From Mytilus galloprovincialis (lineage: Eukaryota; Mollusca; Bivalvia; Mytilida; Mytilidae), in assembly GCF_965363235.1 (NCBI RefSeq), contig NC_134846.1, positions 93,056,571 through 93,120,570 of the forward strand: a stretch of DNA of 64,000 nucleotides, in the 5' to 3' direction. How positions within the stretch are numbered: the stretch's first letter is position 1; every line of letters begins with the position of its first letter. Both the position numbers and the translations under genes were made by a program. Below, piece after piece: positions 19,420 to 34,400 of this stretch. The notes below the pieces were generated by a model. That model made no database searches and was not told where the DNA came from. It was given only the letters and a program-made list of their open reading frames with translations.

Positions 19420-22400
19420 CTAAAATTTGAAAGAAGACATATTTTGTTTTTCTATCTCTATATTCAGGTATATAATCTTTATTTCTACTTTCCTTTATGT
19501 AAAGTTTTATCAAAATAAATTGATTATCCTCTTAAAAAAAACACATGATCAATACATCAAAATTTTGATTCAGTTTACCAAATAGGACTCTGTGGATTCA
19601 ATTCATTTACTTTTGGGGTTACCAGTATATATATAACAGTGGATTGCGGAAAACTAGCATTTTCATGGATAATCAATTTTGTGGTTTTGTTAAAAACCTA
19701 TATTAAATGATTCATAATTTGTTTAATATTTAAATTCATGGTTCCCATGTACCAAAGAAATCAAACTAAAATTGGTTTCCAATGAATAATAAAAATGTAT
19801 TTACTGCTGAAGACAATTGTACAATGAATAATAATTAAGAAATACTTCATGGGGGCTTGAATATATCGTGATGTTACCACAGGTTGGCACATTATGCTAG
19901 GCCCTAAATATTTTACCCTGAGCGAAAGGGACAACCAGTGGTAAAATCACAATATTTTCATTTTAATTTGTGTTAAACTCAATACACATACTTTTCATAC
20001 TTTTGATAAAGGAAGTTATTTCACTCAAAATGTGTTAAAACGGCAATATATCACTTTTAAATCATGCTTTGAGTGGGCAAAAGCCAAGTTTGTCTGTTAT
20101 AGATCCTGTCCTTAATTGACAAATGAAAGTAATTTGTTTAAAAAGTGTGTAATATCGGAATCAAATCAGTAACTGGCAAATGAACTATTGTAAAAAGGCA
20201 GTTTATTACATGATCCTTAAACAAACAAAATTCAGTTGTTGTCTTTTGTTGCTGTATTACATATTTGTTTTTCGATAATTACTTTATACGTAAGTTTTCT
20301 AGTTTGAATTGTTTTACATTTGTCATTGCAAGGCTTTTCATAGCTGATTATACCATGTATACTGTATAGGTTTTGCTCATTGTTGAAGGTTGTACAGTGA
20401 CCTATAGATGTTGACTTCTATGTCATTTGATATCTGGTTGAGAGTTGTCCTGATGACTTTAAACAGATTTGACCTCATTCTTGTGTCTGATTCTAGAAAC
20501 TGGTTGAACTGCACAACACATTGGAGTATCAATCAGGGATATCAGTGTATCAAACCAGTATTATTGTTTATGCAAAAAATGGATGAAAATTAATTTCTGC
20601 TAACTATAACAATATATAAGAATGAGAGGAGATATGAAGAAAGCTGCTAAAATTTGTGATTAGTTAGATGCTGATTGTTTATCATGGATTATCTCCCCCT
20701 ATAATACAAGCAAACACATTGTATAAACATTTACCAATCTACCCTAGATTAATACTTACTGTTTACATGGATTACCTCCCCTTACAAATCTACAAGACAC
20801 ATTTTATTACCATTTTTATGCATATCTGTCCTAGGTAAATACTTACTGTTTCCAGTTTGCTGTGGTTCATTGGTAACTTCATTTGACCTAGAGATAGAAA
20901 TAACAGTAAATTTTACTAATTTAATGTATCTATTATACCCATGCTTGATTAATACAACATATGCATAAAAAGCTCTGACACTTTTTGATTTCAATGAATT
21001 GACAAAACCTTGAAGAAACTGTTGTGATTGATTATTTTTATTGTTCATAACTAATATAGAATGAGGATAAGTTATACAGTTGAGCTAAAAATAAAGCTGA
21101 AAAAGCGGGAAGTAAAAATTAATTAGTTTGAAACATTAACCATACCGCATATTTTGTTTTTCAACAATATAGATTTATATTTTAGACATCATTAAATAGT
21201 GTATCAAATATAAAAAGAGATCTCAGGTAAACTTAAAAAAATTAATGAAAACACATGATGTTTAGATGGATCACAATCAGAACCACTGTTCATGCATGAT
21301 ATATATTCTCTGTATAATGAATATTTTAATGTGTTAACTTTCATGGTATGGTTAGATTCTGTCATACCAAAGAGACCTGCATATTTCTGTTCTATTTATT
21401 TTCTCCTAAAAAATCAGGAGCCATGGTATCAAAGGCCATCAACAACCTGCCAAATTTATCTATATAAAATAAGTTCCATTACTATAACATGTTTGACTTT
21501 ACTGTACTTACTGTCTATACTTTTTCTTGTGGCTATTTTTAGCACCAGGAAGTAGATCACCATCAGCATTTTCTTGTTGTTTTTTATTTCTATGTTTGGC
21601 TTTAGCTCTTTTTTCTTCCTCATCATCTGAGTACTCTACAAACTGCAATATAAGAAGTTCATTAAATCAGGCTGATAATTTTCTTGTTGTTTTTTATTTC
21701 TATGTTTGGCTTTAGCTCTTTTTTCTTCCTCATCATCTGAGTACTCTACAAACTGCAATATAAGAAGTTCATTAAATCAGGCTGATAATTTTCTTGTTGT
21801 TTTTTATTTCTATGTTTGGCTTTAGCTCTTTTTTCTTCCTCATCATCGGAGTACTCTACAAACTGCAATATAAGAAGTTCATTAAATCAGGCTGATAATT
21901 TTCTTGTTGTTTTTTATTTCTATGTTTGGCTTTAGCTCTTTTTTCTTCCTCATCATCTGAGTACTCTACAAACTGCAATATAAGAAGTTCATTAAATCAG
22001 GCTGATAATTTTCTTGTACGATTTTTTTTTTAATAATTTTTCATGCTAGTTTATTATAGGTAACTATATTGTACTTATTACTCATTGTTGAAGGCCTTAT
22101 AGTGCCCTGTTTACACCTTTTGTTTTGGTGTGGGTTGTCTCATTAGAAATTAAACCACATCTCCTTTAAAATTCTTTTAAGATGTAATTCCACCAAATCG
22201 TGGTACGTCACATCCGGTGTATGAGAAAAAAGGTAGAATGTGTCCATAGTACACGGATGCCCCACTCCCACTATCATTTTCTATGTTCCGTGGACCGTGA
22301 AATTGGGGTCAAAACTTTAATTTGGAATTAAAATTAGAAAGATCATATCATAGGGAACATATGTACTAAATTTCAAGTTGATGTAACTTTAACTTCATCA

Positions 22401-25400
22401 AAAACTACCTTGACCAAAAACTTTAACCTGAACTTTGCACTATCATTTTCTATGTTCAGTGAACCATGAAATTGGGGTCAAAACTATAATTTGGCATTAA
22501 AATTTGAAAGATCATATCATGGGGAACATGTGTATTAAGTTTCAAGTTGATTGGACTTCAGCTTCATCAAAAACTACCTCGACCAAAAACTTTAACCTGA
22601 CAGACGAACGGAGGCACAGACCAGAAAACATAATGCCCCTCTACTATCGTAGGTGGGGCATAAAAAAATATTCCTTTGAATTTGACAGTTGTAGGTAATT
22701 AATCCTACATTTTATTGCAGTAAAGCATTTCTGTGTCATAAACATATGTCTTTGGTGTTTCAAAGCACCATTATTTTTTCATTTGGGGTTTCTATAGAAT
22801 ATTTCATAGACTTGAGGTTACAAAGTTACTGAATCTTGTACACAGGTTAAATAAGGGGAGAAATTTGATTGGTTAACTTCCAGTGATGGTTATTTTCTAA
22901 TATGCAATGAAATGTTATGTGAATTTTTTTCTATAGTACTGGACAGGATAAAACTTTACTCATGCCAAGTATTTCTTTATTTGAAACAGAGATAAATTTG
23001 CCACATTTTTTTTGAAAAGTGCAAATTTAACAAAGACTAATCTAGGGGAAAATCAATGGTTGTATTACACCTTAACTTACAGAAGGTTTGAAGATGCCAA
23101 ATAGGAAACAAACAGAATTAATCAACAAAAGACATAGGAAAAGAAGGTGCATCCATTTCCTTTAGCTATATAATATCAAAACTTAGAAAAACATTAATTA
23201 ATGGAGAAAGTGTCAATGGGACATAAATGAATCAGGGGCATAAACATATTTTGAAAGATACAATTTTTACATGGGATATATTTTTATACCTGAAGTATAA
23301 ACATCCTGGTATTACCTTTGTAGGTGGTTCATTATTATTATTTTATCTAGGAGTGTATTTTTAGACCTGTATTATTTTACATCCTGGTATTACCTTAGCA
23401 GGTGGTTCATTGTTATTATTTACCTAGCAGTATATTTTTACACATGCAAAATTGAGAATGGACATGGGGAATGTGTCAAAGAGACAACAGCCGAAGGCCA
23501 CCAATGGGTCTTCAATGTAGCGAGAAACTCCCGCACCTGGAGGCGTCCTTCAGCTGGCCCCTAAACAAATGTAGTATTTTACATCCTGGTATTACCTTAG
23601 CAGGTGGTTCATTGTTGTCTTCCCATGATGCATCTGAACCTCTTATTCTGAAAACAAAAAATTATGTTGTATTATTCTAATTATTTGTACACGGCATATG
23701 AGATTTAAACATAATGAAACAAGTGAAACTGTGAAGTACTGCTCACTGATGGTACCCCAGCCGAAATATTTCCGTAAACAGGAAGTTGTTGAGAAGTGAA
23801 TCTGAAAACGCATCACACAGTATTGTATTGTGTTGTAGTTCCTGAGAAAAATGTGACAAAAATTTTCAACTTGGCTATCACTTGTAAAATGATAAAAGTG
23901 TTCTGTAAACAGGAAGTTGTTGAGTGATGAATCTGAAAACCCATCACATGGTATAGCTGACTTTTATAAACCCTGAAACCAAATTTCAGAAACCCTTGTT
24001 TTGTAGTTCAAATAAAAATGTGATGAAAATATTCACGGGAGGGACAGACTGATGGACAGACAGAGGTAAAACAGTATACCCCCACTTTATAAATGATCAG
24101 AAACTATCAAGTATCACAGGAAAGAAGTCGAGACAATCATAACATGTGATATATGCCTGAAGAAAGATGCCAGGCAATAAACAGATATTGGAAAATTAAT
24201 ATATATGTCTGAATGAAAATGTCTAGAAATTAACTACTGAGTACACATGTAATATGTAAATGATAACTGTTTCAAAACACCTGTTGACTACATATTTTAA
24301 GGCTGTACATCATGAAATATTCAGATTTATTCATGTATTCTATATACAGGTTAATTTTCCTTATATCATGTCTAATACTTGGTTTTTAAGGAAATAAAGA
24401 GAATTTGGTAAACTTTATGATTTTTTTTGCAAATAAATATATGTTAAACCGTAAATGTTATGTTCTATGTAAAATATCAAATACAAAAAAGTACCTTGTT
24501 ATACTGAAAATTTTGCAATTTTGCAAACATTGTGCAGTGAGGTATGTTCACTGTTTAATATAGCTATCTGAAATAGCACTATGACTTTCGTTCGTGGTAA
24601 AATATTTAGCATAAAGGGCCAACCCGTGATCAAATCAGTATAAATTCAAGCCCCCATGAATTATTTCTTAATTAAACCTTTAATCAAGGAGCTATAAATA
24701 AGTAATGAATCATTTTTACATGTTATATGACACCATTCTTCCTTATAAATACATTCAATATATAAAATAAATCTTATCTATGCAAATATCAAAATCTATA
24801 TGATATAATATCTGTTTGTTATCTTACTGTTTCAAATGTTCTACAAATACATAATTTGTATACTGATCCACTTTAGGGGCACAGTACATCTTTGTTCCTA
24901 TGGAAACCTCTTTGTTGGTGATATCTTCAAGTGAGTTGAATCTTACTGAATACCATGGTAACGCTACTGGTCCAAACACTTCAAATATCTGACCAAAAAA
25001 AATATAAATTTAAAATATTTATATACAAAAATTTATGACTTATAATATAATTTGTCAATGCAATCAACAAATTGAAGAGCCTTGTGATCAAGAGGAATTC
25101 ATATATTTTTAATCAAGTAAACCATTTTGCTTCCTGCCTTATTTTTACTTTCCTCTTTATGATATAATTTTTAAAATGAATATGTGAGAAGACTGCTCTT
25201 TAAAATAATGTGCTTTGATTGCTAATAAGACAACTATCCACCAGAGAGTTAAGAACAAGTATATAAATGATTTTACGACAACACCGGACACCGGACGCAA
25301 AGTGATGCTAAAAAGCAGAAATGTGGTCACTTTTGAACTTGGTTATTTGCTACATAACATAAAATTTAATGTAAATTAAAAAAAAAAAATTGAGTTATCT

Positions 25401-28400
25401 CCCATTAGGAGCTTATTTTTATTAAGGTCTTTCCTCTTCCCGAGGAAAGACCTTATTGTTTTTCTAATGTTATTTTTCTTTTTTTTTTCCTTCCAGCATT
25501 TGTTTGGCATGCTCTCCTACCGCTTCTATTGGAGTTATCAATACCAAAATTAAACCATCAATAGACCTCAACATGAACTTTTACCAGATGAACTTTTGTA
25601 GGATTTCACCTTCCCCTTAAGAAGTTATCTCCCTTTTATTGATTTTTTTCAACATGGTCCCCCCAAAATGTGTTAAAAGATATCACGACTTTATTTGGAC
25701 AATAGGTAGATCTCATCATAATGTATTACCATATGAGGCTGCATAGGATTTCATCATCTACTTTGAGAGTTATATCCCCTTGAATCAATTTCTTTTATTT
25801 GCATTTTTTTCAAAAAGTATTAGAGATAGAATTTAATTGAAAATGACAGCATGTATTAGAACAGATGGCAATGTTTATAAACATAAACAATTAATTTGTT
25901 ATTAACCCTTATAAGGAGTTATTTCCCTTTAAAAATTAAAAATATTTTTTCAAAAATTTATATTCGAGAACCGGAAGGAAGGGTGGGGTCATTTAGTGCA
26001 AAAATTCAAATTTCTCAGATGGTAAGGTTGTCGCATATCAAATGAAAGAACATAAAACGTACATTTCAAATTTCAAATTGACGTCCCCCAAAAATGGGTT
26101 GGATGGGGTCATTGAGTGCAAAAAATAAATTTTCTTTTACTATAGGGTTGTTAAGGTCTTTCCCCTACATGGGAAAGACCTTATTGTTTTTCTAATGTTT
26201 TTAAGGTCTTTCCCCTACATGGGAAAGACCTTATTGTTTTTCTAATGTTTTTTTTTTCTTTTTTTTCTTCCAACATTTTTTTGACATGCCCGCCTCTTGT
26301 TTCTGTTGAAGTTATTAAGACCAAATATGGACCATCGCTAGACCTCACCGAGATGTATTACCAAATGACCCTGTAAAGGATTTCATCATCCCCTTTATGA
26401 GTTATCTCCCTTTTATTGATTTTTTTCAACATGGCCCCCCCTCGTTGGTTTTAAAGATATCATGACCTTAATTGGACAAAATGTAGATCTCATCATGATG
26501 TATTACCATGTGAAGCTGAATAGGATTCCATCGTCCCCTATGAGAGTTATATCCCCTTGAAACAATTTCTTTCCTTTGCATTTTTCTCAAAAAGTATTAG
26601 AGATACAATCGATTTGAAAACGGCAACATGTACAAGAACAGATGGCAATGTTAATGAACATGTACAATCATTTTGTTATTAACTCTTATAAGGAGTAATT
26701 CCCCTTGAAAAATTGAACATAATTTTAGAAAAATTGTATTTCGAGAACCAGAAGTCGTAGAGACTTGAGACCTTCACCAATAATCTTTAATTCATGTGAC
26801 CTTTAATATACACCCAAGGTCAAAGGTCACTGAGTGCAAAAAAAAATTACGCTGCAATTTCAAGCTTACATATTAGGAAAACGATAAGACTTTGCTGCAT
26901 ACATACAGCGTATAAAATGTTCCTCTCGACGAGCTCTACATTTTATATAATAAGTCCAAAAATGTCCAACCGTCTGTTCAAAAGTTACAACGGGATGATT
27001 CTTAAAAGTATAGTATTTTGTGTATATCTTTTTAAAGGTAACAGATATCAATCTACTATAAACTACAAAGATGATCAGTAATTCAAGACCTTCAATTTGA
27101 GGTCAATGTCAGGTCATGATGAAATTTCACCTTGACCTTCACATTATACTATGACCTTGACGTTGTGATATTTGAAAGGTCAAGTGGTCCTGAGTTGAAT
27201 GGTGGTAGTCCCATGTCTCTACGACTTCCCGTTCTCAAGTTTAGTATTGCATCATATATTTGATGATTAATTGTGACCTTGGTGAACTTTGAAATTGTCC
27301 CAATTCTTTCTCTATAATGTTGTCCTTCAACTGTAGATCATTTATCATTTAACAGATTTGAGATATCTAGTGTCGTTTTAGAGATAATGCAGTTTGAAGT
27401 TTTGCGAGCGGAGGCATGTATTTCTGGATCAACAAGAGCTTACCACTTGAAATGTTTTAGAAATTGAAGAGGTTAATATAGTTATATGTTTGCCCAAATA
27501 CTAAAAACATTGAATGGAAAATAATGCCAAAAAATCAATTTGAAATTTTCAAGTTTTGCATTGACTTTGTAAGTTTCATAACTTCTATTTATATAGTTGA
27601 AATTGCATCATTATTTGCACTTTGTCAAATGGGGTCATCTGATATATTAATTAAGGTCTTTCCCCTTTGTGAGGAAAGACCTTATTGTTTTTCTAATGTT
27701 TTTTTTTCTTTTTCTTTTTCTTTTTAAGGTCTTTCCTCTTGGCGAGGAAAGACCTTATTGTTTTTCTAATGTTTTTTTTTCTTTTTTTTTTCCTTCCAGC
27801 ATTTCTTTGGCACGCCTTCCTACCGCTTCTATTAGAGTTATCATTACCAAATTTGAACCATCGATAGACCTCATCATGAACTTTTACCAGATGAACTTTT
27901 GTAGGATTTCATCATCCCCTTTAGAAGTTATCTCCCTTTAATTGATTTTTTTCAACATGGCCCCCCCTAAATGTTTTAAAAGATATCATGACCTTATATG
28001 GACAATAGGTAGATATCATCATGATGTATTACCATATGAGGCTGCATATGATTTCATCATCCCCTTTGAGAGTTATATCCCCTTGAAGCAATTTCTTTTA
28101 TTTGCATTTTTCTTTAAAATCATTAGAGATAGAACCGATTTGAAAATGGCAGCATGTACAAGAACAGATGGCAATGTTTATAAACATAAGCAATTAATTT
28201 GTTACTAAGCCTTATAAGGAGTTATTTCCCTTTAAAAATTATAAATAATTTTTGAAAAAATGTTTTTCGAGAACCAGAAGTCATAGACACTTGGGACCTT
28301 CACCAATAATCTTTATTTCATGTGACCTTTAATATGGACCAAAGGTCAAAGGTCACAGAGTGCAAAAAAAAATTACGCTGCAATTTCAAGCTTACATATT

Positions 28401-31400
28401 AGGAAAACGATAAGACTTTGCTGCATACATACAGCGTATAAATTGTTCCTCTCGACAAGCTCTACATTTTATACAATAAGCCCAAAAATGTCCAACCGTC
28501 TGTTATAAAGTTACAACGGGATGATTCTTAAAAGTATAGTATTGTGTGCATATCTTTTTAAAGGTAACAGATATCAACCTACTATAAACAGCAAAGATGA
28601 TCAGTAATTCAAGACCCTTAATTTGAGGTCAATGTCAGGTCATGATGAAATTTCACCTTGACCTTCACAGTTATACAATGACCTTGACCTTGTGATATTT
28701 GAAAGGTCGAGTGGTCCTGAGTTGAATGGTGATAGTCTTATGTCTCTACGACTTGCGGTTCTTAAGTTTGGTATTGCATCATATATTTGATGATTAATTG
28801 TGACCTTGGTGAACTTTGAAATTGTCCCAATTCCTTTTTAATAATGTTGTCCTTCAACTGTAGATTATTTATCATTTAACAGATTTGAGATATCTATTGT
28901 CGTTATAGAGATAATGCAGTTTGAAGTTTTGCGAGCGGAGGCATGTATTTCTGAATCAACAAGAGCTTACCACTTAAAATGTTTTAGAAATTGAAGAGGT
29001 TAACATAGTTATATGTTTGACCAAATACCAAAAACATTCCATGGAAAAAAACACCAAAAAATCAATTTGAAATTTTCAAGTTTTGCATTGACTTTGTAAG
29101 TTTCATAACTTCTATTTATATAGTTGATATTGCATCATTATTTGCACTTTGTCAAAAGGGGTCATCTGATATATCAAATTGAAGGTCTTAATAAACTCTA
29201 CTTAAAAATGAAAATTTTATTAAACCCCCTTTTCATCCCAGGGGGACGGGTGGGGTCATTTAGTGCAAAAATTCAAATTTCTCAGATGGTAAGGTTGTCG
29301 CATATCAAATGAAAGAACATAAAGCGTACATTTCAAATTTCAAATTGACGTCTCCCAAAAATGGGTTGGATGGGGTCATTGAGTGCAAAAAATAAATGTT
29401 CTTTTAAGGTAGGGTTGTTGTATATCAAATGAAAGGTCATGATGTGTACATTTGAAATATCAAATTCCCGACCTCTAAAAATTTGTTGGATAGGGTAATT
29501 AAGTGCAAAAATCAAACTTTCTAGAACATGATGTTGTCGCATATCAAATGAAAGCTCATCTTCTCTGTTCCATATATCATAATTCCGATCTTAAAAATGT
29601 AGGCGGATGAGGTTATTAAGTGTAAAAAGCTTAAACTTTCAGAAGGTACGCTTGTCGTATATCAAACGAAAGGTCGTACAAAGTACATTACGAAAACATC
29701 ACTTTTACAGGAAAGACCTTTCAATTGTTTTACAAACAATTGAGATACTAGTTTTTCTTTTTTTTCTTCCAACATTTTTTTGACATGCGCGCCTCTTGTT
29801 TCTGTTGCAGTTATTAAGACCAAATATGGACCTTCGCTAGACCTCACCAAGATGTATCACCAAATGACCCTGTTAAGGATTTCATCATCCCCTTTAGGAG
29901 TTATCTCCCTTTTATTGATTTTTTTCAACATGGCCCTCCCTCGTTGGTTTTAAAGGTATCATGACCTTAATTGGACATAATGTAGATTTCATCATGATGT
30001 ATTACCGTGTGAGGCTGAATAGGATTTCATCGTCCCCTATGAGAGTTATATCCCCTTGAAGCAATTTCTTTCCTTTGCAATTTTCTCAAAAAGTATAAGA
30101 GATAGAATCGATTTGAAAACGGCACCATGTACAGGAACAGATGGCAATGTTAATGAACATGTACAATCATTTTGTTATTAACCCACATAAGGAGTTATTC
30201 CCCTTGAAAAATTGTACATAATTTTAGAAAAATTGTATTTCGAGAACAAGAAGTCGTAGAGACTTGGAACCTTCACCAAAAATCTTTAATTCATGTGACC
30301 TTTAAAATGCACCCAAGGTCAAAGGTCATCGAGTGCAAAAAAAACTTACACTGCAATTTCAAGCTTACATATTAGAAAAACGGTAAGACTTTGCTGCATA
30401 CATACAGTGTGTAAATTGTTCCTCTCGACGAGCTCTACATTTTATACAATAAGCCCAAAAATGTCCGACCGTCTGTTCAAAAGTTACAACGAGATGATTC
30501 TTAAAAGTATAGTATTGTGTGTATATCTTTTTAAAGGTAACAGATATCAACCTACTATAAACTGCAAAGATGATCAGTAATTTAAGACCTTCAATTTGAG
30601 GTCAATGTCAGGTCATGATGAAATTTTACCTTGACCTTCACAGTATACAATGACCTTGACTTTGTGATAGTTGAAAGGTTAAGTGGTCCTGAGTTAAATG
30701 GTGCTAGTCCCATGTCTCTACGACTTCCGGTTCTTAAGTTTGGTATTGCATCATATATCTGATGAATAATTGTGACCTTGGTGAACTTTGAAATTGTCCC
30801 ATTTCTTTTTCTATAATGTTGTCCTTCAACTGTAGATCATTTATCGTTTAACAGATTTGAAATATCTATTGTCGTTTTAGAGATAATGCAGTTTAAAGTT
30901 TTGCGAGCGGAGGCATGTATTTCTGAATCAACAAGAGCTTACCTCTTAAAATGTTTAAGAAATTGAAGAGGTTAACATAGTTATATGTTTGACCAAATTC
31001 CAAAAACATTCCATGGAAAAAAACACCAAGAATTCAATTTGAAATTTTCAAGTTTTGCATTGACTTTGTAAGTTTCATAACTTCTATTTATGTAGTTGAT
31101 ATTGCATCATTATTTGCACTTCGTCAAATGGGGTCATCTGATATATCAAATTGAAAGTCTTAATAAACTCTACTTAAAAATGAAAATTTTAAACCCCCTT
31201 TTCATCCCAGGGGGACGGGTGGGGTCATTTAGTGCAAACATTCAAATTTCTCAGATGGTAAGGTTGTCGCATATCAAATGAAAGAACATAAAGCGTACAT
31301 TTCAAATTTCAAATTGACGTCCCCCAAAAATGGGTTGGATAGGGTTATTCAGTGCAAAAAACAAAAAATTCTTTTTAATAGGGTTGTTGTATATCAAATG

Positions 31401-34400
31401 AAAGGTCATGATGTGTACATTTGAAACATCAAATTCCCGACCTCCAAAAATAAGTTGGATAGGGTTATTAGGTGCAAAAATCAAACTTTCTAGAACATGG
31501 CGTTGTCGCATATCAAATGAAAGCTCATTTATTTTATGTTCCATATATCATAATTCCGATCTCAAACATGAAGGCGGATGATGTGATTAAGTGTTAAAAA
31601 CGAAAAGTTTAAGAAGGTATGCTTGTCGTATATCAAACGAAAGGTCGTACAAAGAACATTACGAAAACATCACTTTTACAGGAAAGACCTTTCAATTGTT
31701 TTACAAACAATTGAGATACTAGTTTTTAAGGTCTTTCCCCTACATGGGAAAGACCTTATTGTTTTTCTAATGTTTTTTTTTCTTTTTTTTCTTCCAGCAT
31801 TTGTTTGGCTCGCCCTCCTACCGCTTCTATTGGAGTTATCAATACCAAAATTAAACAATGGATAGAGCTCAACATGAACTTTTACCAGATGAACTTTTGT
31901 AGGATTTCACCTTCCCCTTAAGAAGTTATCTCCCTTTTATTGATTTTTTTCAACATGGTCCCCCCAAAATGTGTTAAAAGATATCATGACTTTATTTTGA
32001 CAATAGGTAGATCTCATCATGATGTTTTACCATATGAGGCTGCATAGGATTTCATCATCTACTTTGAGAGTTATATCCCCTTGAAGCAATTTCTTTTATT
32101 AGCATTTTTTCAAAAAGTATTAGAGATAGAATTTAATTGAAAATCACAGCATGTATTAGAACAGATGGCAATGTTTATAAACATAAACAATTAACTTGTT
32201 ATTAACCCTTATAAGGAGTTATTTCCCTTTAAAAATTAAAAATATTTTTTCAAAAATTTATATTCGAGAACCGGAAGTCATAGAGACTTGTAACCTTCAC
32301 CAATAATCTTAAACTCATATGACCTTTAATATGCACCCAAGGTCAAAGGTCACCGAGTGCAAAAAAAAATTACGCTGCAATTTCAAGCTTACATATTAGG
32401 AAAACGATAAGACTTTGCTGCATACATACAGCGTATAAAATGTTCTTCTCGACGAGCTCTACATTTTATACAATAAGCCCAAAAATGACCGACCGTCTCT
32501 TCAAAAGTTACAACCGGATGATTCTTAAAAGTATAGTATTGTGTGTATATCTTTTTAAATGTAACAGATATCAACCTACTATAAAGTGCAAAGATGATCA
32601 GTAATTCAAGACCTTCAATTTGAGGTCAATGTCAGGTCATGATGAAATTTCACCTTGACCTTCAGAGTATACTATGACCTTGACCTTGTGATATTTGAAC
32701 GGTCAAGTGGTCCTGAGTTGAATGGTGGTAGTCCCATGTCTCAACGACTTCCGGTTCTCAAGTTTGGTATTGTATCATATATTTGATGATTAATTATGAC
32801 ATTGACAAACTTTGGAATTGTACCAATTTCTTTTCTACAATGTTGTGCTTCAACTGCAGATCATTTATCATTTAACAGATTTGAGATATCTATTGTCGTT
32901 TTAGAGATAATGCAGTTTGAAGTTTTGCGAGCGGAGGCATGTATTTCTGAATCAACAAGAGCTTAACACTTAAAATGTTTTAGAAATTGAAGAGGTTAAC
33001 ATAGTTATATGTTTGACCAAATACCAAAAACATTCCATGGAAAAAAACACCAAAAAATCAATTTAAAATTTTCAAGTTTTGCATTGACTTTGCGAGTTTC
33101 ATAACTTCTATTTATATAGTTGATATTGCATCATTATTTGCACTTTGTCAAATGGGGTCATCTGATATATCAAATTGAAGATCTTAATAAACTCTACTTA
33201 AAAATGAAAATTTTAAAGCCCCTTTTCATTCCAGGGGGACGGGTGGGGTCATTTAGTGCAAACATTCAAATTTCTCAGATAGTAAGGTTGTCGCATATCA
33301 AATGAAAGAACATAAATCGTACATTTCAAATTTCAATTTGACGTCGCCCAAAAATGGGCTGGATGGGGTCATTGAGTGCAAACAATAAGTTTTCTTTTAA
33401 GATAGGGTTGTTAAGGTCTTTCCTCTCCGTGAGGAAAGACCTTATTGTTTTTCTCCTGTTTTTAAGGTCTTTCCTCTCCGCGAGGAAAGACCTTATTGTT
33501 TTTCTCCTGTTTTTAAGGTCTTTCCTCTCCGCGAGGAAAGACCTTATTGTTTTTCTAATCTTTTTTTTTCTTTTTTTTTCCTTCCAGCATTTGTTTGGCA
33601 CGCCCTCCTACCGCTTCTATTGAAATTATCAATACCAAATTTGAACCATCGATAGACCTCATCATGAACTTTTACCAGATGAACTTTTGTAGGATTTCAT
33701 CATCCCCTTTAGAAGTTACCTCCCTTTTATTGATTTTTTTCAACATGGCCCTTTCTAAATGTTTTAAAAGATATCATGACCTTATTTAGACAATAGTTAG
33801 ATCTCATCATGATGTATTACCATATGAGGCTGCTAAGGATTTCATCATTCCCTATGAGAGTTATGTCCCCTTGAAGCAATTTCTTTCTTTTGCATTTTTC
33901 TTAAAAATCATTCCAGATAGAATCGATTTGAAAATGGCAGCATGTACAAGAACAGATGGCAATATTTATCAACATAAACAATTAATTTGTTACTAAGCCT
34001 TATAAGGAGTTATTCCCCTTGAATAATTGTGTTCAATTTTAGAAAAATTGTATTTCAAGAACCGGAAGTCATAGAGACTTGGGACCTTCACCAATAATCT
34101 TTATTTCATGTGACCTTCAATATGCACCCAAGGTCAAAGGTCACAGAGTGCAACATAAAATTACGCCGCAATTTTAAGCTTACATATTAGGAAAACGATA
34201 AAACTTTGCTGCATACATACAGCGTATAAAATGTTCCTCTCGACGAGCTCTATATTTTATATGATAAGCCCAAAAATGTCCGACCGTCTGTTCAAAAGTT
34301 ACAACGGGATGATTCTTAAAAGTATAGTATTTTGTGTATATCTTTTTAAAGGTAACATATATCAACCTACTATAAACTGCAAAGATGATCAGTAGTTCAA

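Noticed and set aside
1409..22017. CRISPR-like arrays
   Set aside because: The regular repeats are contiguous tandem repeats without unique spacers, in an intron-bearing animal genome.
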